This document shows, one piece after another, positions 1-11,649 of a DNA stretch of 64,000 nucleotides (positions are counted from its first letter, which is position 1; the number at the start of each line of letters is the position of its first letter). A program made the position numbers and the translations under genes. The stretch is from Siphonodentalium dalli (taxonomy: Eukaryota; Mollusca; Scaphopoda; Gadilida; Siphonodentaliidae), in assembly GCA_032622095.1 (NCBI GenBank), contig CP136067.1, positions 93,676,707 to 93,740,706 on the forward strand, given 5' to 3'. Under the pieces are notes generated by a model. It did no database searches, was not told the DNA's origin, and saw only the letters and a program-made list of their open reading frames with translations.

Positions 1-1690
1 TAGCATTAGCTTGTTCTAGTTATACAATTTCACCAGCAAAGACCAACACCAGGACTAAAAAGCCACATCAAATTTATTTTATTACGAAATCTCAAAATGT
101 AGAAAAGAAATAAATCTTGGAATTTGTAGAAAGAATGACCCTTTGACCCGAGCATTAGCTAGTGCTAGTTATTCAATTTCAACAGCAAAGACCAACACCA
201 GGACTAGAAAGCCATATCAAATTCTTTTTATTACAAAATCTCAAAATGTAGAAAGTAAACAAATCTTGGAAATTGTAGAAAGAATGACCTTTTGACCCAA
301 GCATTAGTTAGTGCTAGTATTTCAATTTCACCAGCAAAGACCAACACCAGGACTAAAAAGCCACATCAAGTTCTTTTTATTATGAAATCTCGTTGAAAAG
401 AAAGCTTGGAAATTGTAGAAAGAATGACCCTTTGACCCGAGCATTAGCTAGTGCTAGTTATTCAATTTCACCAGCAAAGACCAACACCAGGACTAAAAAG
501 CCACATAAAATTTATTTTATTATGAAATCTCAAAATGGTAGAAAAGAAAAGAAATCTCGGAAATTGTTGAAAGAATGACCCTTTGACCCTGACATTAGCT
601 GCTACTTGTTATTCAATTTCACCAGCAAAGACCAACACCAGGACTAAAAGGCCACATCAAATTATTTTTATTACGAAATCTCAAAATGTTAGGAAAGAAA
701 AGAAATATTGGAAATTGTAGACAGAATGACCCTTTGACCCGAGCATTAGCTAGTGCTAGTTATTCAATTTCACCAGCAAACGCCAACCCCACGACTAAAA
801 AGCCACATCAAATTCTTTTTATTACAAAATCTCAAAATTGTAGAAAAGAAAAGAAATCTTGGAAATTGTAGAAAGAATGACCCTTTGACCCAAGCATTAG
901 CTAGTGCTAGTATTTAAATTTCACCAGCAAAGACCAACACCAGGACTAGAAAGCCACATCAAATTCTTTGTATTACGAAATCTTATAGAAAAGAAAAGAA
1001 ATCTTGGAAATTGTAGAAAGAATGACCCTTTGACCCTAGCATTAGCTAGTGCTAGTTATTCAATTTCACCAGCAAACGCCAACCCCACGACTAAAAAGCC
1101 ACATCAAATTCTTTTTATTACAAAATCTCAAAATTGTAGAAAAGAAAAGAAATCTTGGAAATTGTAGAAAGAATGACCCTTTGACCCAAGCATTAGCTAG
1201 TGCTAGTATTTAAATTTCACCAGCAAAGACCAACACCAGGACTAGAAAGCCACATCAAATTCTTTGTATTACGAAATCTTATAGAAAAGAAAAGAAATCT
1301 TGGAAATTGTAGAAAGAATGACCCTTTGACCCTAGCATTAGCTAGTGCTAGTTATTCAATTTCACCAGCAAACGCCAACCCCACGACTAAAAAGCCACAT
1401 CAAATTCTTTTTATTTCAAAATTGTAGAAAAGAAAAGAAATCTTGGAAATTGTAGAAAGAATGACCCTTTGACCCAAGCATTAGCTAGTGCTAGTATTTA
1501 AATTTCACCAGCAAAGACCAACACCAGGACTAGAAAGCCACATCAAATTCTTTGTATTACGAAATCTCAAAATGGTAGGAAAGAGAAGAAATCTGGGCAA
1601 TTGTAGAAAGAATGACCCTTTGACCCGAGCATTAGCTAATGCTAGTTATTCAATTTCACCAGCAAACGACTAAAAAGCCATGTCAAATTT
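1..1690. repeat. ~148-bp tandem satellite, about 11.5 copies
   Basis: The GAATGACC anchor recurs at 133, 282, 422, 573, 724, 875, 1020, 1171, 1316, 1460 and 1610, giving units of 140-151 bp. From about 875 to 1460 alternating ~145- and ~151-bp units form a 296-bp dimer repeated almost unchanged. The array starts left of the window and lies in an intron. Short ORFs in it are by-products of the repeat. Confidence 0.95.
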
Positions 1691-2002
1691 AAAAATAAAA
1701 GGGATCTGCACCAAAAGCTAAATCTTATTAAAATTCTAAAAGTTTGACATCATAATTTAAATATATTACCAACTGTAGTGTCGAGATGTGGAATTTTACT
1801 CACTGTAAACCTTGTGTCATCTAAACAACTATCTTTGGGTAGATGCTAGACATACTTTCAGTTGACTGTGTGTCATTGCTTTATAACCCCCTGTATTATG
1901 TCATCAGTGTCAATTTGTGGAGGCACTGAGAAACTCAATTCAGTAAGACATGTTTTTACAGTGTCAGACATTGAGAAATTCATATTAAGGATGTTTTCAC
2001 AG

Positions 2003-2086
2003 TGTCAAAGCTAGAAGACATGGAGAATGTTGATGTTTGTACAGTATCAAAGCTGGAAGATATGGAGAATGTTGGTGTTTGTACAG
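2003..2086. repeat. Short tandem duplication, about 47 bp x 2
   Basis: The segment around AAGCTAGAAGACATGGAGAA recurs directly downstream as AAGCTGGAAGATATGGAGAA, both running into TGTTTGTACAGTA. It abuts the TA-flanked foldback element at 2084. Confidence 0.8.
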
Positions 2087-2257
2087 TAATGCCCTAAATA
2101 ATCGACTCCTTAACCACAGCAGAATTATGGGTAATTTTTCAGGATTTAGTCGAAAATATGGCTTGTTGCCATTCATCGGAAAGCTCTCACTAAATCCTGA
2201 AAAATTACCCATAATTCTGCTGTGGTTAAGGAGTCGATTATTTAGAGCATTACAGTA
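2084..2257. mobile_element. TA-flanked foldback MITE, copy 1
   Basis: A near-perfect inverted repeat opens CAGTAATGCCCTAAATAATC and closes with its complement around 2257; the left flank is TA. A CAGT terminus with TA flanks fits a Tc1/mariner-type MITE. There is no coding capacity. Confidence 0.85.
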
Positions 2258-2423
2258 CAGTGCTGCTTCAGTGACATAGGGAGATATGAAATTAGATAGA
2301 GATGCTTTGACATTGCAGTTCTTGTGCATCGTGTATTAAATCCTGAAGCTGAAGAATTTGTTTCAAACATTGAAAACCGTGCAGGTATGGCTTTGGTTGT
2401 TTAAGCTCAGTATTACCTCACAG

Positions 2424-3477
2424 CAGGCCTCAGCTTGCAGGTTGAGAATAGGGAGAAGTGACTTCTCCCTCTGGCAGAAATAGGGAGAAGTGAGGGGAAA
2501 ATAGGGAGAAGTGAGAGACTGGAGAATCATTTCATCTGATAATTTATTTAATATGTATAGGTTAAACAAACGAAAAAAACATCATGGATAAAAATTCAAT
2601 TTTTTCATTTAAATGTAATATAGATTGTTTATATCATGCCACAATTAACGGCCTTGAGTCCTTGACATCGACTACCGAGTGTCTCTAAAATCACTGAATC
2701 ATTGGGAATAAAATTACAATTTTCCGGTTATGGATCACGTTTTATTTCGAACAAGGCAATACAACGATTAAAACTTTATTTGCACACTATAAACTGGTGC
2801 TCTCGGATAATTTTGTCGCCAAATATATTCAGTAACATCCAGTAACATCCGATAATTTAAAGGGTTACGTATTGCCAGAATTGTTTTGTGGTTGGCGATT
2901 ATGTTTGAGGCCCGTTCGATTAGCGTTCTGTTATTGCGTAAAAACACGGAATACCACAAAGACGGAAACGGAACTAAAACAAACAAAACGTTTAAATCGG
3001 CAATATTATAATAATTTGAGTCGGCTGTTTTAAAGCAGTCGGTCGGGACGAGCAGAAACCAACACTTTATTAAGTATGGCCAAAACGGAAGGCTTCTTTG
3101 TTTGATATATTATAATCCTTGTCTGGACATTGAAGACCGCATTTACTTACTCAACGCTGTTAAACAAAAGGAGTCGACCTTTTGTCAACATTTTGTCCCT
3201 GTTTGACTCGCAGGCGACATATTCATAATTGATTTGTAACACTATAGCATGCATGGCTTATCGCTTGCTACAGCCGTAGGCTAATTTTGGGTTTTATCTT
3301 TTGAATCGGGAGATTTTGTTTCCCAATCGGGAGTATGCACTGGAGAAATGACACAAAATCGGGAGACTCCCGCCGAAATCGGAAGGCGACTTCACTTCTT
3401 CCTGGCGCGACACTAAGGCGACTTCGATGCGTCGAGGGCGACTATTTCGCCCTACTCGCCTGGTAAGCTGAGGCCTG
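2424..3477. mobile_element. hAT-like non-autonomous element, 1.05 kb
   Basis: The termini CAGGCCTCAGCTT and AAGCTGAGGCCTG are inverted repeats, flanked by CCTCACAG (2416-2423) and CCACACAG (3478-3485), an 8-bp target duplication with one mismatch. This is the hAT signature. Internal direct repeats of a TAGGGAGAAGTGA core lie at 2450-2520. No transposase reading frame is seen. Confidence 0.75.
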
Positions 3478-4278
3478 CCACACAGACACTGAGAAGCCAA
3501 GCCAGAGTTATATGTGTTTTTTAACACAGACTTGCATCATCTTGATGATATTAGGTAGCTTCCCTTAACATAAGATGGGGCTTGTACTTTTCTTAATAAC
3601 TTAAATTATAATGAAGTTGAATCATTTTCATTTATCTTGGGCTAACATATTAATTTTCAAAAATAAAAAATAAAATTTTATGCCATATAATAATAGGATT
3701 TATATGCATTAATTCTTACCTCATATATTGAATTATATTTACTGCTATCTGCAGCTGATCATATGAGTGAGTATCTGCTTGAACTGCTGCTTATTCAGAG
3801 TTTTATAGCATTCTACATCATCTTGTGTCATTGACACCTTGAGAAATTCAAGTCAGTGATGTTTTTACAGCAAAGGTGTTGGTGAGGTAGTTTGAATATT
3901 GTCACCTCTCAGTGTTGTCATCCAGCATTGTTTTATCAACAACATATATGCCTAACATACAATTTTTTTTCAATTGCTGTCACAGCTGGCTAGAGCTGAG
4001 TCTTCCTGTCTGTAGATGTTCCAGTATGTTCAGGGTGTATGTGGTTTTATATTGTCTTCTGCTTCAGTGACCTTGTCACCTGTTTGACCTTGAGAAGTTT
4101 ATTTCAGTGCAAGTTTTTGTGAGGTTGTTCAAAGACTGTCACCTTCAGAGCTTATGTTGTCACCTGTGTTGTTTTTACACTAACACCAATGTCTCATTTT
4201 GGCACCATGCAGCATTGTGTTATTTTTGATAACCTTCATTTGTCAACATCTCATTTTAGCACTGGTGTTGATGTTATG

Positions 4279-4491
4279 CAGTAATGCTCTAATTAATCGA
4301 CTCCTTAACCACAGCAGAATTATGGGTAACTTTTCAGGATTTAGTCGGAAATATGGCTTGTTGCCATTCATCGGAAAGCTCTCCCCGAGAGCTTTCCGAT
4401 GAATGGCAACAAGCCATATTTCCGACTAAATCCTGAAAAGTTACCCATAATTCTGCTGTGGTTAAGGAGTCGATTAATTAGAGCATTACTG
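4279..4491. mobile_element. TA-flanked foldback MITE, copy 2
   Basis: A nearly perfect hairpin of 213 bp with the CAGTAATGC terminus and TA on the right. Arms of about 100 bp meet at the centre near 4385. Confidence 0.88.
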
Positions 4492-4620
4492 TAGCTTAAC
4501 ATCTCATTTTAGCACTAGTGTTGATGTTATAGCCTGACATCTTATTTTAGGTTTACTAAACAACTTTATTGAAATTATTGATGTTTATTTTGTCATATTT
4601 TATAGTGAGTGTCCTTTTAA

Positions 4621-5059
4621 CCCTTTCAGTGCCAGGGGCCAATCTCATCGGCCCTAATTTATGGTCTGTAAAATCAGCCCTAAAAAAATTAAAAATTAAA
4701 TAATTTTTGGGTTGAATTTTTTTGGGTATGCTTAATCATGCTTAATCATGCGAATTTAAAAACAAACTGGATAAAACCTTAGTGGCATGTTATAACTCAA
4801 AACTATCACCAAGTATTCATAGTAATAATTTTGATGCCCATGAAAAACGTAAGATTCTCTGGCACTAAGCCTACAAAATAAGTCTGTTAAAGAATATAAG
4901 AAAAAATTGTAAAAAATAATAACAAATGATGAAAAATTGTTAGGCCAATGCATTCTCTTATATATGCGAGGCGACCTATGGTCGATTTGCATATATAAGA
5001 GAATGGATTGGCACAGGGTATATGGTTTGATACAAAAATCGGACCTGGCATTGAAAGGG
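4621..5059. mobile_element. TTAA MITE, family A (CCCTTTCAGTGCCA), copy 1
   Basis: TTAA flanks both ends (4617-4620, 5060-5063). The termini CCCTTTCAGTGCC and GGCATTGAAAGGG are inverted. TTAA duplications with CCC termini are typical of piggyBac-derived MITEs. An internal palindrome (GCATTCTCTTATATATGCGAG and its complement) sits at 4945-5015. Confidence 0.85.
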
Positions 5060-5231
5060 TTAAATTATGAAATAATTGTAAAATTTGATATCTCATCAAG
5101 ATAATTCTTTCACCTGAAACCTTAAGGCCAAAAATATTATTTTATAATTAAGAATAAAAATAGGTTTGGTAAGCATTTGTCTGTAACCCTGATTACATCT
5201 TGAGTAAGTTGATTATTATCTGTCTTTTCAG

Positions 5232-5319
5232 GTGACCTTTGAAGGTGTCCGTGGCAACGGGTATAAAGGGGACATTGCGTTGGATGATATTGCTATCTAC
5301 AGAGGAAAATGTTCAACTG
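5232..5319 (+). CDS. Exon 1: MAM0 C-terminal segment
   Basis: This 88-nt exon lies between a TTTTCAG acceptor and a GTGAGT donor; it enters in phase 0 and leaves in phase 1. It encodes VTFEGVRGNGY, then GDIALDDI and the final cysteine (GKC), the classic end of a MAM domain. The A and B parts of this MAM must lie upstream of the window, because nothing in 1-5231 encodes them. Confidence 0.92.
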
Positions 5320-5793
5320 GTGAGTAACAGGGTGGATCATACAATTTATATTTCTCCAATTTACAATTTATACAGAGTTATCAGCTGGAGTTATTTGTTT
5401 TTTTTCTCCATAATTAAACACATCCTATACAGTAGACATGATTGCAACCAGATTAAATTTGTTGAATATTCCAACCTTTGTTTTGTGGCTGATACCAAGT
5501 AATCGTAGAGAAGATTATTTCCTAGAACATTTCTGGTGTTAAAGCCAATTCCATGTTTGATAGCTTTTTTTTATAAAAAATATTTTCAGTGTTCAAACTC
5601 AAAATGCAAGTGATATCTCATTTTCATATATTTTGTTTTAATTTGTTTTTTTTTTAAAGAAAAGAAATTCTAAATTCCAAAAGTTGAATGGTAGTCACAA
5701 AATTAGTCCAAATTTTTTTTCATATAATTTTAGATTGGACGCTGTGATGTGTGGATGTATGCAGGAGTCAATGATAAATTCATATAATTTTAG

Positions 5794-5934
5794 GTCTGTG
5801 TGACTTTGAGGACACGGCGATGTGTGGATATACCCAGGATATCAATGATAAATTTAACTGGATTCGAATGCATGGATCGACTAGATCAATTCACACAGGA
5901 CCGATATCTGATCACACTTTCAGATCAGATCATG
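5794..5934 (+). CDS. Exon 2: MAM1 A segment
   Basis: The exon encodes LCDFEDTAMCGYTQD, then FNWIR and HTGPISDHTF, with both N-terminal MAM cysteines present. Phases are 1 in and 1 out. Both edges are duplicated nearby. An upstream copy of acceptor plus exon start lies at 5721-5780 and hits a stop. A downstream copy of the last ~48 exonic bases lies at 5965-6012 and keeps a GT donor 78 bp downstream, in frame, so a 26-residue longer isoform ending at 6012 is possible. The shorter end is preferred because it restores the conserved Gly at the A/B junction. Confidence 0.9.
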
Positions 5935-6504
5935 GTTTGTATTTCCTGATCACTGTCATTCCCACAATTCATACAGGACCGATATCTGATCACACTTTCG
6001 GAACAGATCACAGTTTGTACTCCAGTATCGTCTGCTGATGTTCAGAGCTAAGACTATATATAAGAGATGTTTTGAAAAATCACAATTACTATTAATAATA
6101 CAGACACATTGGGCCTCATTATTCACAATACATCAACAACTCATTCAATCATAGGCAAAGCATACCACTGCTTCCGTAAGATTTAAAAAATATATAAATA
6201 TTTATCCACCGCTCACAACCTCTAGTGCCTACATAAAACCTGCCTAATAAACGTTACGTTTTTTACATCAATGTAGCTTTATTATGTCAACTTAATTAGA
6301 TTATAGTTTTAATTTTATGATGACATTTTTATATGCAAATTGTGCAGGTAACTAGGAACATCAACTGGCCTAAATGACATCATTGTGATTTTAGAAAGTT
6401 GTTATCATCCATAATTGTTTGTTATTGATACAAATTTCGTAAAAAGGATATATGTTTTAGCTCTAAAGCATCTATAAATCATCAGAAAAAGGTCGGCTGA
6501 ACTA

Positions 6505-6601
6505 TTTCGATGATGGCAACAGGCTATATTTCCGACTAAATCCTGAAAAATTGCCCATAATTCTGCTGTGGTTAAGGAGTCGATTATTTAGGGCATTACT
6601 G
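6505..6601. mobile_element. TA foldback MITE, right half only
   Basis: Only the right arm of the CAGTAATG family remains, ending GGCATTACTG before TA. The left arm is missing. Confidence 0.8.
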
Positions 6602-6627
6602 TATATACATATGCATAAAGTCTAAAG

Positions 6628-6708
6628 AATAATCCATGGTTGAAGTTAAATTTCTTCTTAATTCTCTAAACAAATTAAGAAGAAATTTGACTTTAACCGT
6701 GGATTATT
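6628..6708. repeat. Foldback hairpin in intron 2
   Basis: AATAATCCATGGTTGAAG and, 45 bases on, its complement ending CCGTGGATTATT form an imperfect hairpin with a short loop around CTCTAAACA. The family is unassigned. Confidence 0.75.
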
Positions 6709-6838
6709 CTGGTATATGAGAGAGAAGTCACTTCTCCCTGGGTCTTGTGTATGCTGATTGTTTAGGTAATTATGTCCCTTTGCTACACAAAATTCAGTGG
6801 ATGTAACTAATATTTATTGTCTATCCCTTTGTATACAG

Positions 6839-7092
6839 GACACTACATGTACATTGAGAGTTCATCACCTCGCCGTTACAATGATAAAGCACGACTCTCC
6901 AGTCCAATGTATGCTCCGACCAATGGTAAATGCCTGTCCCTGTGGTTTCACATGTATGGAACAAACATCGGCGGATTAAATGTCTACATAAAGAAATACG
7001 GTCGCCTCACTAAACTGTGGGGAATGAGCGGTAACCAAGGAAACCAATGGATGCAAACCCAGATGACTGTCGTCAGTACAGAGAAATTCCAG
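6839..7092 (+). CDS. Exon 3: MAM1 B segment
   Basis: It encodes HYMYIESSSPR, KCLSLWFHMYG, GGLNVYIKK and GNQGNQW, ending at KFQ. Acceptor is GTATACAG and donor GTCAGT; phase 1 in, 0 out. The C3 cysteine of the MAM is present. The junction CAG|GTCAGT is the first unit of a 24-bp tandem array that fills the start of the next intron. Confidence 0.93.
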
Positions 7093-7511
7093 GTCAGTAG
7101 AATGGTAGCCCGTCAGGTCAGTAGCATGGTACCCCATCAAGTTAGTAGCATGATACCCCATCAGGTCATAGCATGGTAGCCCATCAAGTCGGTATACCCC
7201 ATCAGGTTAGTAGCATGGTACCCCATTAAGTCAGTAGGATGGTACCCCATCAGGTCAGTAGCATGGTACCCCCTCAGGTCAGTAGTACCCTGGTACCCTG
7301 TCAAGTCAGTACCTCTTCAGGTCAGCAGCATGGTACACTCATACGTTTTTGTGTAGGACATCACCATTAAGAAGAACCCCCTTCAGGAAAGTAGCATGAT
7401 ACCCTGTCAGGTCAGTAGCATTGTACCCCATCAGGTCAGTAACATGGTCCCCATCAGGTCAGTAACATGGTACCCTATCAGGTTAGTAGCTTAGTACGCT
7501 GTCAAGTCAGT
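7093..7511. repeat. 24-bp minisatellite seeded by exon 3 donor, left part
   Basis: Units of GTCAGTAGCATGGTACCCCA plus TCAG repeat directly from the exon 3 donor; the exon ends CCAG and the intron begins GTCAGTAG, so the donor itself is unit one. The array is degenerate and interrupted near 7340-7380. Because 24 is a multiple of three the read-through frame stays open for about 28 codons. Confidence 0.9.
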
Positions 7512-10500
7512 CCCATATAAAAATGTACCAAGGTATTTACCAAGGTAAATTTTACCATGGTATTTGTACCACGGTCAATTGATCACGTCGGTAAATTTTA
7601 CCAAGGTAAATTTTAGTGCTTTACCAAGGTAAAAATTTACCAAGGTATTTACCGAGGTAAATTTTACCATGGTTTTTTACCCTGGTCAATTGATCACGTC
7701 GGTAAATTTTACCAAGGTGAAAAAATCACGGTAAAACTTTACCATGGTGAAAATACCATGGTAAAAGAACCTCGGTAAATTGTTGGAATACTACTGTATT
7801 TTTACCACGGTGAATTTAGCATGATAAATTTTACCAAGATGTTCTACCAAGGTATTTGACCTTGGTAGAACACCTTAGTAAAATTTACCACGCTATATTC
7901 ACTGTGGCAAAATACTGAGGTATTTCAACAGTTTACCCAGGTTCTTTAACCGTGGTATTTTCTGGAGTACCTAGTAAAAAAGTTGAATATATCAAGGTAT
8001 ACATGTATTACCAGAGTTTACATGTATATGTGAATCTAGAATGGTAAAAATCCACCAAGGAAATTTGACGCAGTATCGATTTACCAATGAATAAGTACTA
8101 GGCTACCGGTATGTCAGTTGAAAGTACCATGATAATTAATAGGTAAAATGGTAAATAAATATTGGAATCTACCCTGGTAGATACGTACATCGATCATTTA
8201 ATTTAATTGAACCCATATACACACATCTATAATATCTAGTACTGGTACTAAGCATCTGTGATGTAATATTGCTCGCCAGTTTTGGGGGAATTGATCAATG
8301 ATGTTAGAACTTTGCCTATAATGATTTCTAGTTGTGATGGACCAAAGTTCTAATGGTATTCATTTGGGGTAAACGTATCGAAGTGACAGCGATGTGTTTA
8401 AAATAATGAGATGTTTAATTGTATGAAGGTATATAAGATGGTAACAATATCACCGTCAATGTCTTTTAGTGTCTCCATGATGGAACTGTGATGTTAGAAA
8501 TACGTCCACAACTCCACATCCGACCGTGATCGATAGCCGAGTTCTAATGTTATTGTTCTCCTGGTCAGCCGACCGCGTCACAGTTCACACACATTGCGTG
8601 CTGAGTAGAACTCCGTGAGCAGTCCGCTTTGTCCACTCTAGTCACAACACTGGGTCACGAATTACGACATACTGACACACTGTAGCTGTTCTGTTTACAT
8701 TGACGCAGTTGGTCTCTGTTCGTACAGACATGAAAGTTAACATAAGCCAAGTCCTCCAAAACCGACATTCACCACAATGATATAAATTAGTATAATTGAG
8801 AAATTTTGGTTTAATATTCTAATTCTAGTTCATGTCGATTATTCTCCGCTCATCGTCACTGGCTTGAAGTTGTTCAAGTTCGATTTGGACTGATTCATTT
8901 CCATCGTTAGCAAATCCGTAGTCTTGAAATATCACATTATCACCAATCTCCAAACATACTTCCTCTGAGTCGATATATTCTTCAACTTGAAGCTCATATT
9001 CAATATCAGACTGCGGAACTGACGGCCGCGGAACCATTGAATCCTGTGTTTATTGTTGATCATTTAGCATGTTTAGTTGAACTTGTTCATTATCATTATG
9101 TTCAACTTGTTCCATTTCATTAGGTGTTGCAAAAAATTAAGTCTGAGTCATTTGACACTGTATTTGAGACACTTTCACTTTGAGAATTGTGGCCGGCAGT
9201 TTCACTGTCACTGTGTGTTCACAAGTTGAAGTTCCACTTGCAGTCGAATCGAAACGATCAGCCTCACACATCCAGCGTCTAGTTGTGCTTTTTGGAATAT
9301 TCTCACTCAGTGGGTCCTCCAAGTATCGTTTATAATGTTTATGTTTGTCCTTCGACATAACGAGGAGAATGATTCGTTACTAGCTTCGAAAACAAAATGA
9401 AAATTTATACCGCCAAAAACATTGGAACTGACGGAAGTGAAGAGTGGAGGTCGTCGATCGATAAATGAGAATTAGCGAAACGGACAATTAAAAACGAACA
9501 TGTTTAAAGCAGTTCATATTAGTATCATATAATGTATACATGACACACATTAAATAATCAACCAACCAACTAGTTATATAATTCATGAAATATCATTTTT
9601 TTTTATTTTCGTGATTGCGTAATGGCGATTTCGGACAGTAATTTATGCGCGGTTCGTTTCGTTTATGTTTTGAACTCGTGTACTCTTTTTTCTGGATTAA
9701 ATTAGAGTAATATTAACAATTATTAATTGGGAAACTGTATTAGCTAGGCCTACCACGGTAAACAAACAAAGGGAGACATTTTACCTTCACCACACAATAC
9801 ATGGACATTTACCTGTTTACAAACACATTATTAAAGTAAACACATTATTAAAGTAACTTTTACCATGGTAGACCACAATAAGTGGAAAATTACCATGGTA
9901 GAATTCTGGTGAAAACTCAGTAACTAAGATGACTTCATGAGACCACATTGACGTTACTTTTATCATGGTAGAACATAGTATAGGTGGTAATTTCACAATG
10001 GCATTCTACACTATATATGGGGAAAATACTGTGGCAGCAGTCTGACAGTGATAACTGGAGTACCTGGAAAGTTTACTATGGTAGTATGCTGTGTTAAATA
10101 CTCATAATAGAGTAGGCCTACGGTACCTTGTTATATAGTATTATACTGTGGAAGCATATATAGTCAAATGTAAAATATAGCTATGTAAGTTAATATATAT
10201 ACCGAGGTAAGTCCAGAAATATTGAGATATACCAAGGTATATTTTGACTTACCGAGGTATACCTATGTAAGTTAATATATATACTGAGGTAAGTCCAGAT
10301 ATACCGAGATATACCAAGGTATATTTGGACTTACCGAGGTATACCAATGTAAGTTAATATATATACCGAGGTAAGTCCAGATATACCGAGATATACCAAG
10401 GTATATTTTGACTTACCGAGGTATATTTTGACTTACCAAGGTATATTGTGACTTACCAAGGTATATCTTGACTTACCTAGGTATATATTGGTTTACCTCG

Positions 10501-10684
10501 GTATATCTTGGTAAACTTACCAAGGTAAATCACATATTACCATGGTATCACCTAGGTATATATTGGTTTACCGAGGTAATACTTGGTTTACCGAGGTAAT
10601 ACTTGGTTTACCGAGGTATATATTGATTTACCTTGGTAAAACCTTGGTAATATCTAGGTTTACCATGGTACATTTTTATATGGG
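7512..10684. mobile_element. 3.17-kb TIR element with dense subterminal repeats
   Basis: The ends CCCATATAAAAATGTACC and GGTACATTTTTATATGGG are inverted repeats. The element splits the 24-bp minisatellite; removing it with one GT restores a continuous unit, so the target duplication looks like 2 bp (GT). Both flanks inside are filled with ACC(A/T/G)(A/T)GGTA motifs in both orientations (7530-7950 and 10190-10670). CACTA/EnSpm elements have such subterminal motif clusters and 2-3-bp duplications, so this is a candidate; the terminus is not CACTA. Two short minus-strand ORFs occupy the middle. Confidence 0.75.
8825..9358 (-). pseudogene. Possible transposon ORF remnants, two short frames
   Basis: Two minus-strand frames lie end to end inside the 3.2-kb element: 9358-9137 (73 codons, starting MSKDKHKHYKRYL, basic) and 9037-8825 (70 codons, acidic). 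Neither has a catalytic motif I recognise. Their position and charge suggest remnants or small accessory proteins of the element rather than a host gene. Confidence 0.35.
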
Positions 10685-10990
10685 GTAGCATGACACCCTG
10701 TCAGGTCAATAGCATTGTACCCCATCAGGTCAGTAGCATGGTACCCTATCAGGTTAGTAGCTTAGTACGCTGTCAAGTCAGTAGCATGACACCCTGTCAG
10801 GTCAATAGCATTGTACCCCATCAGGTCAGTAACATGGTCCCCATCAGGTCAGTAGCATGGTACCCAATCAGGTTAGTAGCTTAGTATGCTGTCAAGTCAG
10901 TAGCATGACACCCTGTCAGGTCAGTAGCATTGTACCCCATCAGGTCAGTAACATGGTCCCCATCAGGTCAGTAGCATGGTACCCAATGGA
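10685..10990. repeat. 24-bp minisatellite, right part
   Basis: Continuation of the exon 3 donor array after the inserted element. CAGGTCAGTAGCATGGTACC-type units recur. A higher-order block of about 105-120 bp (with TTAGTAGCTTAGTACGCTG) occurs here at least twice and once at 7483-7505. Confidence 0.9.
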
Positions 10991-11283
10991 GGATGAAATG
11001 CATTTCATTTTCCAATGCAAAGTGTACAATGCTACCAGAGCTATTTTATCATCAAGGTTCGACACCTGACTGGCATGGATTATGCGATACTCCCTCTTGA
11101 CATATTGGTAAATTTACTAATCAATACATTTGACTTTGAAATTGTGCCATTTGTCATTAGCTTGGTCAACAATTTAATGCGTGAGCAGACTGTAGCGATC
11201 TCTTCATTTAACAATCTGCGTCATGCCCACTCAACTATAAACATCGAGTAACTAAATAGTATCAAGATTAACCATATCTGTAC

Positions 11284-11618
11284 TAACTCTTACTTGACAG
11301 AAGCTGCGCTGGTGCAACATTAAAGATCATGTGCCAGTGCATCCTCTTGCATATATAAGAGAATGCACTGGCTTACAAGGTCAAGGTAAATATTGTTAGG
11401 CCAATGCATTCTTTTATATATGTGAGGCTCCATGTGGAAATGTTCAGATAATAAGTTCAACGACCATTGGTCTGAACATTTTCCACCAAAAAATATTAAT
11501 CTGTATGCTCTGTCATGTGCTTTTATTACCTGAACATCCCTCCAACTGAATAACAGACCATTCCAATGCATATTTTATAACTGAGCGAGAGAATCTATTC
11601 ATTATAGAAATGGTTAAG
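11284..11618. mobile_element. Chimeric MITE, family B left half joined to family C right half
   Basis: From about 11296 the sequence follows the family B palindromic MITE (GCATTAAAGATCATGTGCCAG, CTCTTGCATATATAAG). Near 11432 it switches to the family C body (AAATGTTCAGATAATAAG) and ends ATAGAAATGGTTAA. Confidence 0.65.
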
Positions 11619-11649
11619 TAAGTCAAGGTTGTTTTTTCTCGTTTCATAG

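Noticed and set aside
393-1673. Series of similar 61-87-codon open frames
   Set aside because: By-products of the ~148-bp satellite in an intron; no start context or domain.
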